Shown here: positions 47,801-60,900 of the stretch, in pieces | Layout of the letters: every line of letters begins with the position of its first letter | How positions within the stretch are numbered: position 1 is the first letter of the stretch | NCBI GenBank assembly: GCA_949751835.1 | Contig: CATKHK010000097.1 | Coordinates: forward strand, 89,536-153,535 | Length of the DNA stretch: 64,000 nt | Source: Blepharisma japonicum | Taxonomy: Eukaryota > Ciliophora > Heterotrichea > Heterotrichida > Blepharismidae | Direction of reading: 5' to 3' | Made by a program: the position numbers and the translations under genes | Notes under the pieces: generated by a model | What the model was told of the DNA's origin: nothing | Databases searched by the model: none | Seen by the model: only the letters and a program-made list of their open reading frames with translations

Positions 47801-48274
47801 ATTATCTTCATCAGTGATCACAAGTCCATGAGTTCAGTTGAAATATGCTAAAGCTGCAAAATATGCATTAACCTGAGCTAAGTTTGATGGAACGAGGCTA
47901 TATGTTCATTCATCATAATAAGGGGATTCTCACTTTTTCTGAGGAACCAAATGAATTTTATTATTTTCTTCGCATAGCTGAGAAAGACTCAGTTGTGTTT
48001 CAAAATTTTCTAATAAATCAAGAACAATTAAAGCATTTGGATGTATATTTATACACTCCAAAATTATTGAATAATTGCACTGGTGCCATTCGATGACTGG
48101 CTCAAACTGGTTTTTTGCTTCTTCAATCCAAACTTGACTCAGTTTGTTTATTGCAATATTTTGAACAATTATAATTTCAAATGAAGAACATAAATTCATT
48201 GCTAAAATAGATCATATCCTTATAAATCCATCTCTATTAAGGCTTTGATTTGATATTTTAGATTTTTTGTTCAT
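44804..48274 (-). CDS. receptor 2: ANF-type ligand-binding ectodomain plus multi-pass membrane domain
   Basis: 1156 aa, the same length as receptor 1 and closely similar along its whole length. The order is a signal segment (GFIRIWSILAM), a class I periplasmic-binding ectodomain with AQKFTGCTGTVSIDKSSND, and membrane helices (769-793; VFWIVMDGVYAAIVLWLILC; NLCFIPFISMC; IYAIFSFIALLCYEPLAVL). Several Trp are TGA. The tail keeps GKHSKNALAKIVPGRRSS. Differences from receptor 1 are scattered, with some clustering in the ligand-binding half, as expected if ligands differ. Ligand and signalling partner are unknown. Confidence 0.83.
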
Positions 48275-48492
48275 CCTTTATTAAATATATTTTCCTTATA
48301 CAAAAAATGGAATTTTGATTTTTATTAAAGAAGCTTAAATTGATGATTGATGGAGAAAAGATATTTCTCATAATGATTTAAATGCAATTTCATATGTTTT
48401 TAAAGGACTAAAACTTTAATTAGAAAAAGAAGCGATTGCATCGAGCAAATTAAATGAAAAACTCCTAATTAATTCAAAAATCTCTTAAATAG
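48275..48492. other. 5' flank of receptor 2 and truncation point of the kinase gene
   Basis: The receptor 2 flank up to about 48400 resembles the receptor 3 flank at 55108-55215 (ctcataatgatttaaatgcaatttcatatgttttt against ctcataacgacttaaatgcaatttcttatgttttt). The similarity stops at about 48402, and the kinase frame opens at 48493 after an in-frame TAG. Confidence 0.6.
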
Positions 48493-50508
48493 ATAACAAG
48501 CACTTTTGAAGTTAAGGATCATCTCAATCTTGGAGGCTATGGGAACATCTATAGAGTCATAAAGAGAAGTAATTTTTATTCAGACAATCAAAAAATGTAC
48601 GTAATGAAGACTGTTGCTAGAGATATGGCAGGGTCAAGTTGAAAGGACATCGAAACCGAGATGCAAGTGCTCTCTTTGGCCAATCCATATAAGCTCCATT
48701 TAGACTGCTTTTTTGTGAGCGGCAATACTCTCTTTATGGTCATAGATTATTGTGGAAATGGTGATCTTCTTAAAGCCATGGCTGACAAGGTTAAAGATCA
48801 TGAGCTGTTTGAAGAAGATGAAATTTGAAAATATTTTATCCAAATTTGCTTTGGACTCGAGTCATTGCACTACAATGGATTTATCCATCAAGATCTTCAT
48901 CCACAAAATATCCTTTTAGACGAAAACAAAGATATTAAAATAGCTAATTTTGGCATTTCTAGCTCTTCACAGACAAAAACAGCTCAGGGAGATTTTTCTT
49001 ATCAGTCACCTAGGACTCATAGTGGAGATACCCAAGCCAAGGAAAGCAATATTTGGGCAGTGGGCTGCATTTTATATTATCTCTGCAGTCTTGACTATCC
49101 TTTTGGTGATAATGTGAATAAAAAGAAAGATGAGCCTCGTAAGCCAATAAGAGACGAGTACTCGAATGAACTGAGGGATTTCATTGATTGATGCTTAAAA
49201 AAGAAGCGAAAACAAAGGCCAACAATACTTGATATCCTAACCCACGAATTTATAGTTCACAAAACTCTAAGCTTAGGCATTCCAATCCCACAAACATCTG
49301 CTATGAATGCATCTACTTGTCGAATTGAACTAAGTGAAGAAAGGGAAAGAAGTGCGCAGCTTGAAAAGAAATTATCTAAATATAAAAAAAAGAACAGAGC
49401 CAAAAATAATGAAATTGAGTCACTTAAAAAAGAAATAGATAGCTTAAACAGAATAATAAATGAGAAAGGATTTGAAGGAGTAAAAGAGCCAACAGAAAGC
49501 GAGGTAAGTTTGCCTAATTCTCAAATAAGTATCGCCATTAATGATCTTAACAGAAAACTTGAAGATATAGACACCTTAAGAAATAAAGTAGCTGAGATCT
49601 TGAGTAAGCCAAACAATCCAGAATTAGAGATGGATTTTAGAGCGACTTGCTCAGCATATCAAAGCAATAATAGTTATGATCCACCGTTTATGCAAGCTTA
49701 CTACCAAGATTATCTTAATGCTTATCAACAAAGCTCATCCCTTTATAATCTTAAAATTGGTAGTGACAACAAAGTTAATTTATATATTTATAACACCGAA
49801 ACTGAAACCAAAGAAGTCAAAATCTTGCAGACTCTAGAACCACTAGGCTGAAGGACTTGCATAACTCAACTTCCAAATGGCAAGCTATTCTGTTTTGGTA
49901 AAGATTTGCCAGTTTCTGGGTTAACAATGCTAGTTGATTTTAATGGTGGAGTTGAAGTGCTGCCATCTGGAACTCCTTGCTGTGATTCATCAAGTATTTA
50001 TTTCAACAGCAGCGTCTATTGCTTTGGAGGATATGATGGAAAACATTTAGCTCTATCTAGTAGATTTGATTTGAATCAAAATCGATGAATTGAATTAAAG
50101 AAAATGCCAAAAGCTGATTTCCGCTGCAATAGTATAATATTTAATTGGAATATTTTGATTTCTGGAGAGAAGAATAGAAATCTCTTGCGATATTCAATTG
50201 ATAGCAACTCTTTCACAACAATTCCTTATAAGTTTACAGCAGATATGAGAAAGATTCTGATAAATGCAGAGAGACTGTATTTGATTGAATGCGATGTAGG
50301 ATCAATCTATGAAAGCGAAATTGGAAGTGACACAAATTGGAGACGAATAGCAGAATCATCGATCAAAGATTATCCTGCTCAAATGTATTTGTCATATAAT
50401 AAAGGAGGAATATACATAGGTTACATCAAGATTCAACCGTTATGGGGAATCGTTGTCGAATACTGGAAATTTGATTTGAATAAAACATTATTAAGCAAAC
50501 TAGTTTAA
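48493..50508 (+). pseudogene. protein-kinase-like/Kelch fusion, 5'-truncated, pseudokinase motifs
   Basis: The open frame runs 671 codons to TAA. It starts just after an in-frame TAG with no ATG before the glycine loop (LNLGGYGNIYRV); the first ATG (48595) would delete that loop. The VAIK-type Lys is present (YVMKT) and the catalytic loop is HQDLHPQN, but the DFG motif reads NFG and APE reads SPR, so phosphotransfer is doubtful. A coiled coil follows (about 300-380), then Kelch-type repeats (NGKLFCFG; YCFGGYDGKHLALSSRFD) to the end. Apart from the missing start it has no internal TAA/TAG. It is either a recently 5'-truncated gene or one with an unrecognised 5' exon. It lies between receptors 2 and 3 on the opposite strand. 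Confidence 0.7.
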
Positions 50509-51639
50509 GATAATATTTTTATTAATCGAATTGTTTTAATACTTTTATTATTCTTTCTTTATTTCTCTTGGAAGCTAAAAGCCTTTACTAATATGATTTA
50601 TTTGATAAAAATATATTAGACAAATATTAAAATTTTTAGGATTGTAAAATATAAGTGTTGAATTTATTTTAAAAATATTTCAAGTATCTCTAATTTAGTC
50701 AATGAAAAGCTCACGCATAGTTTGTTAATAATAAAATTGAATTTCCTTGACATTTTATTGCTCTAAATAATAAGACCTTCCAAATATATTATCATTTATT
50801 ATAAATTTTTATAAGAAAATCATTGAATATCTCTGCTAAAAAGAGTTTAAAAAATCATTGAGACTTAAAATTATTAATTTTTTTCAATTCTATGCAATAC
50901 TTTAATATATTGCAAAATAATGGTATGAGTATTTATTGTAATAGAATCTCATGCTGCTGCCTAATGAGAATTAATATATAATAATTCTCTAGTATTTATA
51001 GATAGCATTAGGTCAATCTCATGCTCAAAATGCGGATTAGATACAGCTGATTATCAAGTAATCACCAAAATAAAATATTTTGTGCTGATCTGATTGATAA
51101 CTAGGATAAAATTAATACAAACTATTTGGATCAAATTAAGAATTACTTTTTCAATTAATGAAAAATCAAGAGAAATACTCGTTAAGTTCGCAAAATCATT
51201 GAAGAAAGAAATATCTATTTCATTTTAACTTTCTCAAGCAGCAACCTTAATAGTAACAAACTTCAAAAAACAGCTGTTCATTTCAAGCTTGAGAAAATAT
51301 GGAATTCTATATAGCTGGAATCATATTTTGCAAGGATTTCATTATAATAGGGCCTAATATTTAGTTAAAAAAATCATTGGTTCTTTATGGAATGCAATGA
51401 TTTCTTATTCTAACAAAATGCTTATAGATAAACAAATAGTTTAAAGCAGGCTAATAGTTAATAAGCAACGAATTAATTTTAAAACATCTAGATTTATGAA
51501 TTGCCTAATGAAAAGCTATTATGCATAAGTCGGTAATTACACAATGGAATTTCCGTGATACTTTATTGCTCTAAATAATAAGAAATTCCAAATATAATAC
51601 CATTAATTATACATCTTTGAATATCTTTAAAAATTAAAA
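50509..51639. repeat. duplicated flanks of the receptor genes
   Basis: About 1.1 kb. 50700-50900 and 51490-51640 resemble each other and 40240-40430. 50930-51420 resembles 44340-44770. So this is a patchwork of copied intergenic DNA from the receptor cluster. No coding frame was found. Confidence 0.6.
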
Positions 51640-54600
51640 TTAATATTTTTTTGCAATTGAAAAGTCCTTGAACATTAAATCGGTAGATGAGCGACGACTT
51701 GGGACAATTTTTGCAAGAGCGTTCTGGGAATGCTTACCATAGCTAAATGCGAACTTGAATAAATGGCTTGTATCCAAGCCTTTTTTCCTATATAAAAGAC
51801 TGGGATACATTTTTCTTTGCACATAAACTCCGACAAGGACAATTATCATTCATCCCATACACACTACAGAAAAATAAATATATACATTTCCTCCAACATT
51901 TGACGAGATTGTAGAAAGTACAGAAAGTCAAAGCACACCAATCAAGCTTAAAGCTTGCCATCAGCAAAGTCTTGGATAATTATAAGGCTTATACCTAAAT
52001 ATAAATCCTATGTAAGCGATCATCACAATAGCAAAAAGGGCTCCATGAACAGTGCTTTCAGTCCTTTTGACTGTTTTATTCATGACTATAAATATGACTT
52101 GAATGATAGTTTTTATCATTAAAAACGGAGGAGCTGTATGTATATGCACCATTTGCTGCAATTCTTGTCATAAAGGCCGACATAGCACAGCAAGTGGTTC
52201 GTAGCATAAAAGGGCAATGAAAGAAAAAATTGCATATATTAGATGTTCATCTTTTCAGCAAAAATAATAGCAATCTGCTGCAAGAAAACTGTCAGTAAAG
52301 CTTTCTCCAGTAGATTGATCGCATATAAATACATTCAAACACATAGAAATAAAAGGAATAAAGCACAAGTTGCCTAAAATAGGCATTAAATAGTCTGCAA
52401 GGAAAGATAAAAATCTAAAGATTGAGACTTTGGGAAATTTTTCATCTAAACTGAGCAGTACAACTAAACATAAAATTAGCCATAAAACAATAGCTGCATA
52501 GACTCCATCCATTATAATTCAAAATACACCTTTTTGGAGTGCCAAAATATTTTCGAGACTGAGAGAAAGTGAGCTGCTGATTTTCGCAAGGAAACTATTT
52601 ATTGGGGTTATATCAGGCCCCATAGCAGCAAATTGAAAAAATTCAATAGCAACAGTTAATTCTACAATAATATCTTGAAGTGAAATTTCTTGTCTTTCTT
52701 TAAGCTCTTCAATTGTTATATTTCATCATTTTTTCCATATATATGCTGTGGCAATGAAAGACACTAAAGCAAACCCAAAGCAGATCGCAAAAACGAGAAT
52801 TCTTCCTTTAGCGAATGTCCTTACCAGCTTTTCAGTGAAAGGGCATTTATTATTTTGATTTCTCAAGTCATCTGGCTTTACAGTAGTCCCATCTGCATAA
52901 ATAATAGGTGTATTAATAATTAGCATTGTATCGCTAAACGGGTGAAATTCTCCCATCTTGTACGCTGCCACATTTCCGGAAATTACATCTATTTTGCTAA
53001 CCATGACATCAAAAGCATCCATGACTCTGTCGTTGCTGCTTTTATCAATAGAAACTATTCCAGAGCATCCAGTAAACTTTTGTGCTCTAATTGCCATATT
53101 TATTTGATATGGATCATTATAATCGTTTCCTAGGTTTATTATGTAATCCAATGCAATTCCAATTAAATATCCTGCATCATAACTATAGCAAGTGGTAGAA
53201 AATGGCACACTATTATAGTGAGATACTATTTGTGAGTAAGCAAATTCCCCAGCTTTTCCAACTCAATTTCTCCCACTAATAGCCATCATTGGTACTCCAG
53301 TTTCTTTAAATTTATACTCATACATAAAATCGTACTCTACCATTGTTAAGAATTCTTGTTTTGCACCAAATATAAAGAGATCTCCATTTCTTAATCCCAT
53401 ATCATAAAGCTCTTCGATAACGTAATATATTGAAGGTGGCCCCAATAGTATAACTAGAAGTCTTGCGTCTGTATCAATGATTGCTTGCAATGAACTAGAG
53501 TATTCTTTTATATTGGTTCTATTTAGATCTGTACGAATTGCTCTTGAGCTTTCAGGATTCAGAATTTCTAACTTGTAATTTTTTGCATTATTCATAATTG
53601 CTGAATATGCTGACCTTCCAGATGAATCATCAGGATATAAAATACAAAACTTTCTTCAGCCTAAAGCTCTAAATAAAAGCGAAATCAGAGAATAAAGGTA
53701 GCGATTTGAAACGACTATTCTTGAAAACAGAGGAAAAATTTCTGTAGAATTCAATGTATCATCATCAGCTGAGAACCCAACAACTGGCAAGGTTAAATTT
53801 AAGCTTTTAAAGAGGTTAATGTTTGAAATAGTCATCAAATTGCTAAGTGCTGATAAATGTGCTAATCCAAATTTATCTATATCTTTGACAAAGCAGGATG
53901 TAGCAAATTCTTCATCATAAGTAATAACGCCGCAATCAAAAGTAAAGTGTTTTATTTGAAAATGTGTTAAAATTCCAAGCTTGCCCTCATTAATTAAATC
54001 CCATGCTGTATAAGCCCCGTAATATAAAAGTGGCGCTACAACCAGAGGAGAAGTTCCTGGGTTGGAAGCGCCTCCAGAAGCTGTGAGGTGCAAAATCTTT
54101 TTGCCTGACCTCGGCACATCAATAGCGTTTTGGGGAAAAATCAAACTTTTCAAGATTGTTACTGTCTCAGCAGATATTGACCCAACTATTTCTCTTTTAT
54201 TGTCTTGTATATTTACTATAGAAAATTGATTTTTCTCGCTATATTTCTTTAGCAAATACTTCAGTTCTTCTGCTGATTCTACTGTGTGATTCAGTAAATA
54301 TAGTATTAAATTTTCAAAAGAGCTCAATAAAGACGTTTCTGGGGAGATTGTATATTCTTGTCCTATAGCAGTAACAATGATTGCTCCATCGATTTTGCAT
54401 TCATATCCAGTATTTTGGCTTAGCAATACTCCGTCCCCTTTCGACAGGAGTTTTTTGGATTTCAACGTGTCCTGAATTTTTGCCGAGAGAAAAGAATTTG
54501 CAAAAATATAATACAGTGTAGCGCCTAAAGGCTTGATGATTCGGCTTACTAACCTTTCAAGATTTGTAGATGATTCTATAGTTATATAATCAAAAGTTCC

Positions 54601-55107
54601 TGAATAATCTGCAAACTTCTGCTTGATATAAGCATTATCTTCATCAGTGATCACAAGTCCATGAGTTCAGTTGAAATAAGCTAAAATTGCAAAATATGCA
54701 TTAGCTTGAGCTAAGTTTGATGGAACGATGCTATATGTTCATTCATCGTAGTAAGGGGATTCTCACTTTTTCTGAGGAACCAAATGGATTTTATTATTTT
54801 CTTCACATAGTTGAGAAAGACTTAGTTGTGCTTCAAAATTTTCTAATAAATCAAGAACAATTAAAGCATTTGAATGCATATTGATGCACTCCAAAATTAT
54901 TGAATAACTGCACTGGTGCCATTCGATGACTGGCTCAAACTGTTTTTTTGCTTCTTCAATCCAAACTTGACTTAGTTTATTTATATCATTTTGAGCAATA
55001 ACAATTTCAAATGAAGAACATAAATCCAATATTGCTAAAATAGATCATATCCTTATAAATCCAATGCTATAAAAGCTTTGATTCAGTATTTTAGACTTTT
55101 CGATCAT
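51640..55107 (-). CDS. receptor 3: ANF-type ligand-binding ectodomain plus multi-pass membrane domain
   Basis: 1155 aa, checked for TAA/TAG, with many TGA Trp codons. The layout is the same as receptors 1 and 2: a signal segment (GFIRIWSILAI), an ectodomain ending in AQKFTGCSGIVSIDKSSND, and 7-8 helices from about 769 (RILVFAICFGFALVSFIATA). The C-terminus differs slightly (IAKKY). The N-terminal 330 residues match receptor 2 particularly closely. A decayed Cys-rich gene fragment follows beyond its 5' flank. Confidence 0.83.
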
Positions 55108-55220
55108 TTTTTTATCAAATGCTTCTTTACACAAAAATGAAATTCTGATTTGATTATTGAATGAGTAAAGATATCTCTCATAACGACTTAAATGCAATTT
55201 CTTATGTTTTTAAATACTTA

Positions 55221-55375
55221 GAAAAAACTAGTTTTGAAAGCATTTCAGACAAATGCTTGATTTTTAAATTTTAAGAATTAATATTATGAAAAGAATCCTT
55301 AAAAAGATAGGCATAAATATTTATTGTCTGAAACCATGGATTTTTATTTGTTTGAATTTTATTACTAAGGGAATA
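55221..55375 (-). pseudogene. fragment of a Cys-rich surface-protein gene
   Basis: About 150 bp on the plus strand (CTTAGAAAAAACTAGTTTTG onwards) match 39849-40020, the N-terminal part of the Cys-rich gene at 38895-40100, with base changes and indels. No Cys-repeat part was found beyond it. Confidence 0.7.
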
Positions 55376-55516
55376 GGAGATCGGGTAGCACAATCACCTA
55401 TATAATTACAATTTTTCATGGTGCAATAGGATCTGATAAAAAAACTGTCTAAATGAATCATTAATTATTTTTAATATTTATTACCATAAATAATTTACTT
55501 CATATTATATTTATAG

Positions 55517-56560
55517 ATGGAAAACTTTAAATGCTCCATTCCAACTTGTCTTTCTAAAGTTACCTATATTTGCTCTAGCAGATCTTCAAATGATTTTATT
55601 TGTGAAAATCATATTAATACACATCTTGAAGATTGTAACAATCAGCACGAAATCCTATAGAAGTAATTGCGATACTTGAGCAGCTATGTAAAGCCAAAAT
55701 CAAACTTGAATTGAAAAAAAAAAACTTAATTCAGTTAATTTCGAATCTGATGATTTGGTAAGTAAAGGTAGAGAGGAATTAATAAAGGATTAGCGCGAAC
55801 TTTAATAAATTATTTATAAATAATTTACATAAAAAAGACGCTGACTTGTCTGCACAAGATATTATGGAAGAAATTGATGAAATAAAAGAAAAATGCAACT
55901 TATATTGCTGGCTTTATTGCAGATATAAAAAATATATAAAATTCAATTGCAATTTAATAATGTAATGAATCGATTTATTATGCCCATTTTTTGAGTATGC
56001 AGATAAAAATATTTCAGAATAAAGAAATAATATCAGGAAAAATTTGAATTTATCCTAAGTGAAGCACTGATCAATAAGCCTTTATAATATTTCGATAAAA
56101 CTGTAAACTATCATTAGCTTATATAAATTAATAAATAATAGAATTATTATCAAATAATCGAATTCAATAAAGCAAACCAATAATAAACTCCTGCCAAGTA
56201 GTAATAAAATAAGAAGCTTCTGTCACTCAAATTGTGAATTTATGCCAATCTATAAGCACTTTATTGAAAATTAAAACAAAATATGTAAAAAAGTGATGGA
56301 TTGTTTTGAATATTTGAGAATCGAAAATCAATAATTTGACTTATTAGATATTTATATTAAAAATTTAAAAGCTTAAAAAGACTACACACCGTTTAGTGAG
56401 AGCAATGAAACTTCAGAAAAAATTCTATTTATTCCAATTTTGAAGCTTCCTAACAAATTATTTCTCTGCGGATATAATACAATTGAAATTATCGATATAA
56501 AGACCTTAAGTAAGTTGGCCCTGCAAATTACCTAATTTCTTCAAGATTTCTTCGATAGGC
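55517..56560 (+). pseudogene. B-box-like zinc motif/Kelch-type pseudogene
   Basis: The frame starts at ATG 55517 and encodes a zinc motif (C6, C11, C19, C29, H32, H36, H44) almost identical in spacing to genes A and F, then hits TAG at 55658. After a frame change there is a short coiled-coil piece (ILEQLCKAKIKLELKKKN). At about 56398-56517 a blade-like stretch reads KLPNKLFLCGYNTIEIIDI, resembling the Kelch part of the gene at 48493-50508. Many stops lie between. This appears to be a decayed B-box/coiled-coil/Kelch gene. Confidence 0.65.
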
Positions 56561-56639
56561 AAGCAAACTGAGTAAAAAACTTCACTCTAGGTATTAAAAC
56601 TGAACATTACCAGGACGTTGTTGTGGTTGGAAAATTTTT

Positions 56640-56970
56640 GGTCTAACTCATGTCTTTTAAATTAATGGAATTCCATATGAATAGCATTATTTAAGTTCTT
56701 CATCTAATACCATTGCAGTATCTAATTCATTGCCAATATTGATAGCATTTATTTATTGGATTCATTCCTTAATTTTAGACCACTCAGGTATTTGATTCAT
56801 AATTCTTCGCAAGAAAAAATAATCATTGTCAATATTTTCGTGTAATTCTTGGCATTTTGAATAGAGAATTTTTCAAATTTTTTTTCTGAGACTTTTGCAA
56901 GTTTTAAGATAGAAAAGAGTGCAGCTTCAATGAAATTGCATTTATCTCGTTCTTATTGATTTGTAAAGGA
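56640..56970 (-). pseudogene. unidentified coding relic
   Basis: On the minus strand a frame reads CQELHENIDNDYFFLRRIMN and then QIPEWSKIKEWIQ with a TGA Trp, followed by TAA codons and a further readable stretch (NIGNELDTAMVLDEELK). The composition is that of a protein, but it cannot be placed in a family and is broken by at least two TAAs. Confidence 0.4.
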
Positions 56971-57985
56971 TTTTTGAAAAAGGTTTTGATATTTAATAAT
57001 AGAGATTAAGCAATGGTTGATGCAAGAAACATAGAAAGAAGCAGAGCTGTATTTTTTAAAAAGATTTTTTTAATTAATTTTAAGAAAGCTCATGATGTTC
57101 TTTATATTTAAAGAAAATAAATTAAATTAGCTAATTAAAAAACTAAGAAATAATATTAAATTTTTATCTCTTACTTTTTAGCATTTATGAGGAAAATACA
57201 ATTTCTAGCAACTAAGACTAGACATTCAAAATAAATGCCGATTAAAAGATAGTTTAAAACTATTCAAAATTTAGCGATTTACATATTTTGTCAAGTTTCC
57301 ATATTGATGTCTTAACTTTTTATTATTTAATCACAAAGCTGATTTTTATGGTATTGGCAAATGCTTTTGCTATGGTATTGAACAAAGCACCAAAGCTCGT
57401 TCTTTAGGCCTGCTTTACTGAACCTTACTAAAAGGTAATAAAACTCTGCTATATGTTTGCATTAATTTGAAGATGAGGTGATATCGATGAAACTGCCTTT
57501 TTTATAAGCGCATATTAATAGGATCAAATATTCCAATTATTAATCGCCTGCTTTTAATAATTTTTCTATCTTGTACAATATTTTTGAAATATTTAAAAAT
57601 TGTCTTTACTGAAGGCTAGCACTAGGAATCATTTATCTGATGTTCTATTAGCATTTAGAGCAGGAATAGCTTCTGAAAAAATTATATTAAACATCAAAAA
57701 TTAAAAGACTTGCTGCTTATAAAGTCATACCTAAAATAATAAAATGCTAATCAAAATAATAAGTTTATAAAAATAAACCATTGAAGTCCTATTCAAAATT
57801 TAGGGGCAAATATAAGAATCTATTTAGTTTTATACTAAAAATAAACATAAAAATCACCGCTTATTGCCAAAGAGATAAATAAACTGATAATCAATCAATT
57901 AACTAAAATTCTTAAATTTAACTTAAAACCATAATATCTTTTATAATGGTTACAGATATTGAACTGTCATTTTATTCAGTATAAA
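56971..57985. other. intergenic, no gene seen
   Basis: About 1 kb of very AT-rich DNA ending in the 5' flank of the giant surface-protein gene. No supported feature. Confidence 0.5.
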
Positions 57986-60900
57986 ATGAAGCCAGAAGAT
58001 TTTATTTTATTAGCCTTTATTGCTCTAGTAAGCACAAATTCTCAGGATTTCGCTTCTAGAATAGATATTTTAGAAAACTCTATTGTTTATTCCAAAGAAT
58101 CAATAGCTTCAGAGACATCTTCTTTACTGCCTAATCGAAACCTTTCAAGTTGCTATTTAGGTTGCAATAGCTGTACAGATAGCTTCTTTGATGCCTGCAC
58201 CTCTTGTCAAGCGACATACAATTATCATAATGGCCAGTGTTTAAAGGAATGCCCAACTGGGTATTCGCAGTCTTCTGGAACTTGCACTTTGACTTCAAGC
58301 TTGCTTTTTGATATTTCTTTCAATCAAATTGTTGGATATTTCAACATTCTCAGTGAAAGCATGACATTAGTTTGCGGAAATGATCCTTATCAATTCTACC
58401 CAAACTATGATAATAATGATCCATACCCGACGAAGGAGAGTGGGTATTATTTCGATCCTTCTAGATCATACATGCAAATGCCACCTAACAGTTGGTCATC
58501 AACGAACTTTATATTGACTAGCCAAAATACTATTTCGTTTTGACTATGAAGAAATCCAGAGACTGAGTTAAGCTATCAGACACAAGATATAGTATTTTCT
58601 AAATCGTATAAAGGAGGAAGCTATGAATGATGCATTATTTTGACAGCAAACTTAGTAACCTATTCTTTCACTATAGCCAAAGATCAGCAAAGCTTATTCA
58701 AGGAATATGCATTTGTAATCAATGACCCCAGGCTATCTTGATATTCTTATACATTTGCATTAGATTATTCTGGAGGTATATATTCTCTCTCCTTTTACCA
58801 AAGTGGAGTGATTTTTTCAAAGAGATCTGAAAGTCTTCAAGGTTGAAAGTTTATGTGAGATCCTGAAAAAATATTCATTATAGGATTTAATAGCAATAAC
58901 AGCCGGGGCTTTGATGGCTGGATCGCTGAAATTGCGATTTATTCTGTTTTTATTACAGATTCCCAACTCTTTTTGCCAGGGTGTAGCGGTTCGAGCAGCT
59001 GTTTCTCCAGTTGCGGGCTCGGCCTTTTCAAAGATGGGACTGGATGCTCTAGTTGTCTTTATGATTGCCCAAACAGCTGTGCATACTCAGATCGGTGCAA
59101 TCTTTGCTACAGCCCAAGTTGTGAATACTGCAATGGATTCAAATCAGACCAGTGTCTAACATTAACTTGTATTGCAGGCTGCACCATGTGCTCAGACTCA
59201 TCATTTTACACCTGTCAAGCTTGCGATACAAGTTTAGGCTTATACGCCCATAAGGGGGTTTGCGTTTATCACTGCCCAGAAACATACTCAGTCGTAGACG
59301 GAATTTGTACAAGTGGAGTAAACTCAAGAAGTGTGTATGAATTTGTATTGGAGTCTACGACAGGAGATCAAATTCCGAATAAAAATTCTTTTGGCACTTA
59401 TAGCTTAACTCCAAGTAAACAATGACCAGAATTTATTCCGACTCCAAGTTACCAAAGAGGATTTTATTTTACAGGCAGCAACGACTGCTATTTGTACACG
59501 TCTTATGATGTAGTCTTTGATTTGGATCAAACTCATTCTTTTTGGATCAAGACAATCAGTACTAGCGCTCAAACGCTTATTCACAAATCAAATAGCGGCA
59601 GTGCTGGGCAATTTAGTCTTATGCTTTACATAATTGATCTTGAGCCATATCTTTACCTTCGATTGAATACTCCTGACTCCAGCTCCCCTTTAGTCGAGCA
59701 AGACCATGTTGTTACTGAAAATAGCTACGCAATTATTAAAGATGATTGGGTTATTTTTACTCTGATTATTCGGTTCATTGGAGGATCTACCTTCTACAAT
59801 ATCTGCATCTATGATTCTTGTAATGGACTAAAATGGTTTCAAACAGGTTTCTTCAGTGATGTGCCATCTAAAGCGATTTATGGGGCATCTTTACAAGGAA
59901 CATATATTAATCCCTTCAATGGCTTTATTTATCAAATTTTGTATTACTCCTATTATTTAGGCTCTACAGACATCACCAACTTATTTTCAAGAACTTGCAA
60001 TGGCTGCGATTATTGTACTGTCACAGGAATGTGCCTTGGAACTTGCGATTGAAATTCTTACTTAGATCAAGATACTGGAAGCTGCAATTCCTGCTTAAGT
60101 TCATGTCAATATGGCTGCATAAATGGTGATAATTGCAGTTTATGCCAAGTACCTGCGTGCCAGAAATGCAGCAATTTTAATAGCTTTTCTTGCAATAATT
60201 GCTATAGTGGCATGTGATGAGATGATAGCTCAAGCATGTGCAGATGCAATAATGGAGGGGATTTCAACTATGAAACACTTATGTGCGAAGTAACTTGCTT
60301 CTCATTGTGTGCTTCATGCGAAGGATTGCAGATGAGCCAGTGCACAACATGCAAATCAGGTTACAATATATATAATGGCCTCTGTGTATTGAATTGCCCA
60401 TTAGGCTATAAAAAGAATCAATCAGTGTGCGAGTTTCAATCACTTATGCTTGTCATCTCTTATAAGTTTACTCAGATTTTAAGTCCTCAATATGACTCAA
60501 TTAGTTCCTACCCTATAACTTTAAGCAGCGAAGGTAGCTATTACCCTAGCTATGGCTCAACTGACCCATGAACTCTTCCATATAGAGGGCTTTGGTTCCG
60601 TGAAAACTCATTTGCATTAATTAATACACCAGTGGGCGATCAATCGGATAGGATAACTCTTGGCCTGAGTCATCTAATTGACTTGTGGACAATGGTGGGT
60701 CCTCAAGATACTGACGGAACCATTCTTGCTGCTTATACTTCTGACTCATATCTTCTAATTCTGCAAACCTTACAGACTTCTTCAAGCTACTTTATTAAAG
60801 CTTGCTATATCGTAACAAACGAATTTGACAACGTATCAGCCAACTACTGCTTGCAAAGTCCAAGCTATGAGCACTATATTTGGCAAAGAGTGAGTTTAAC

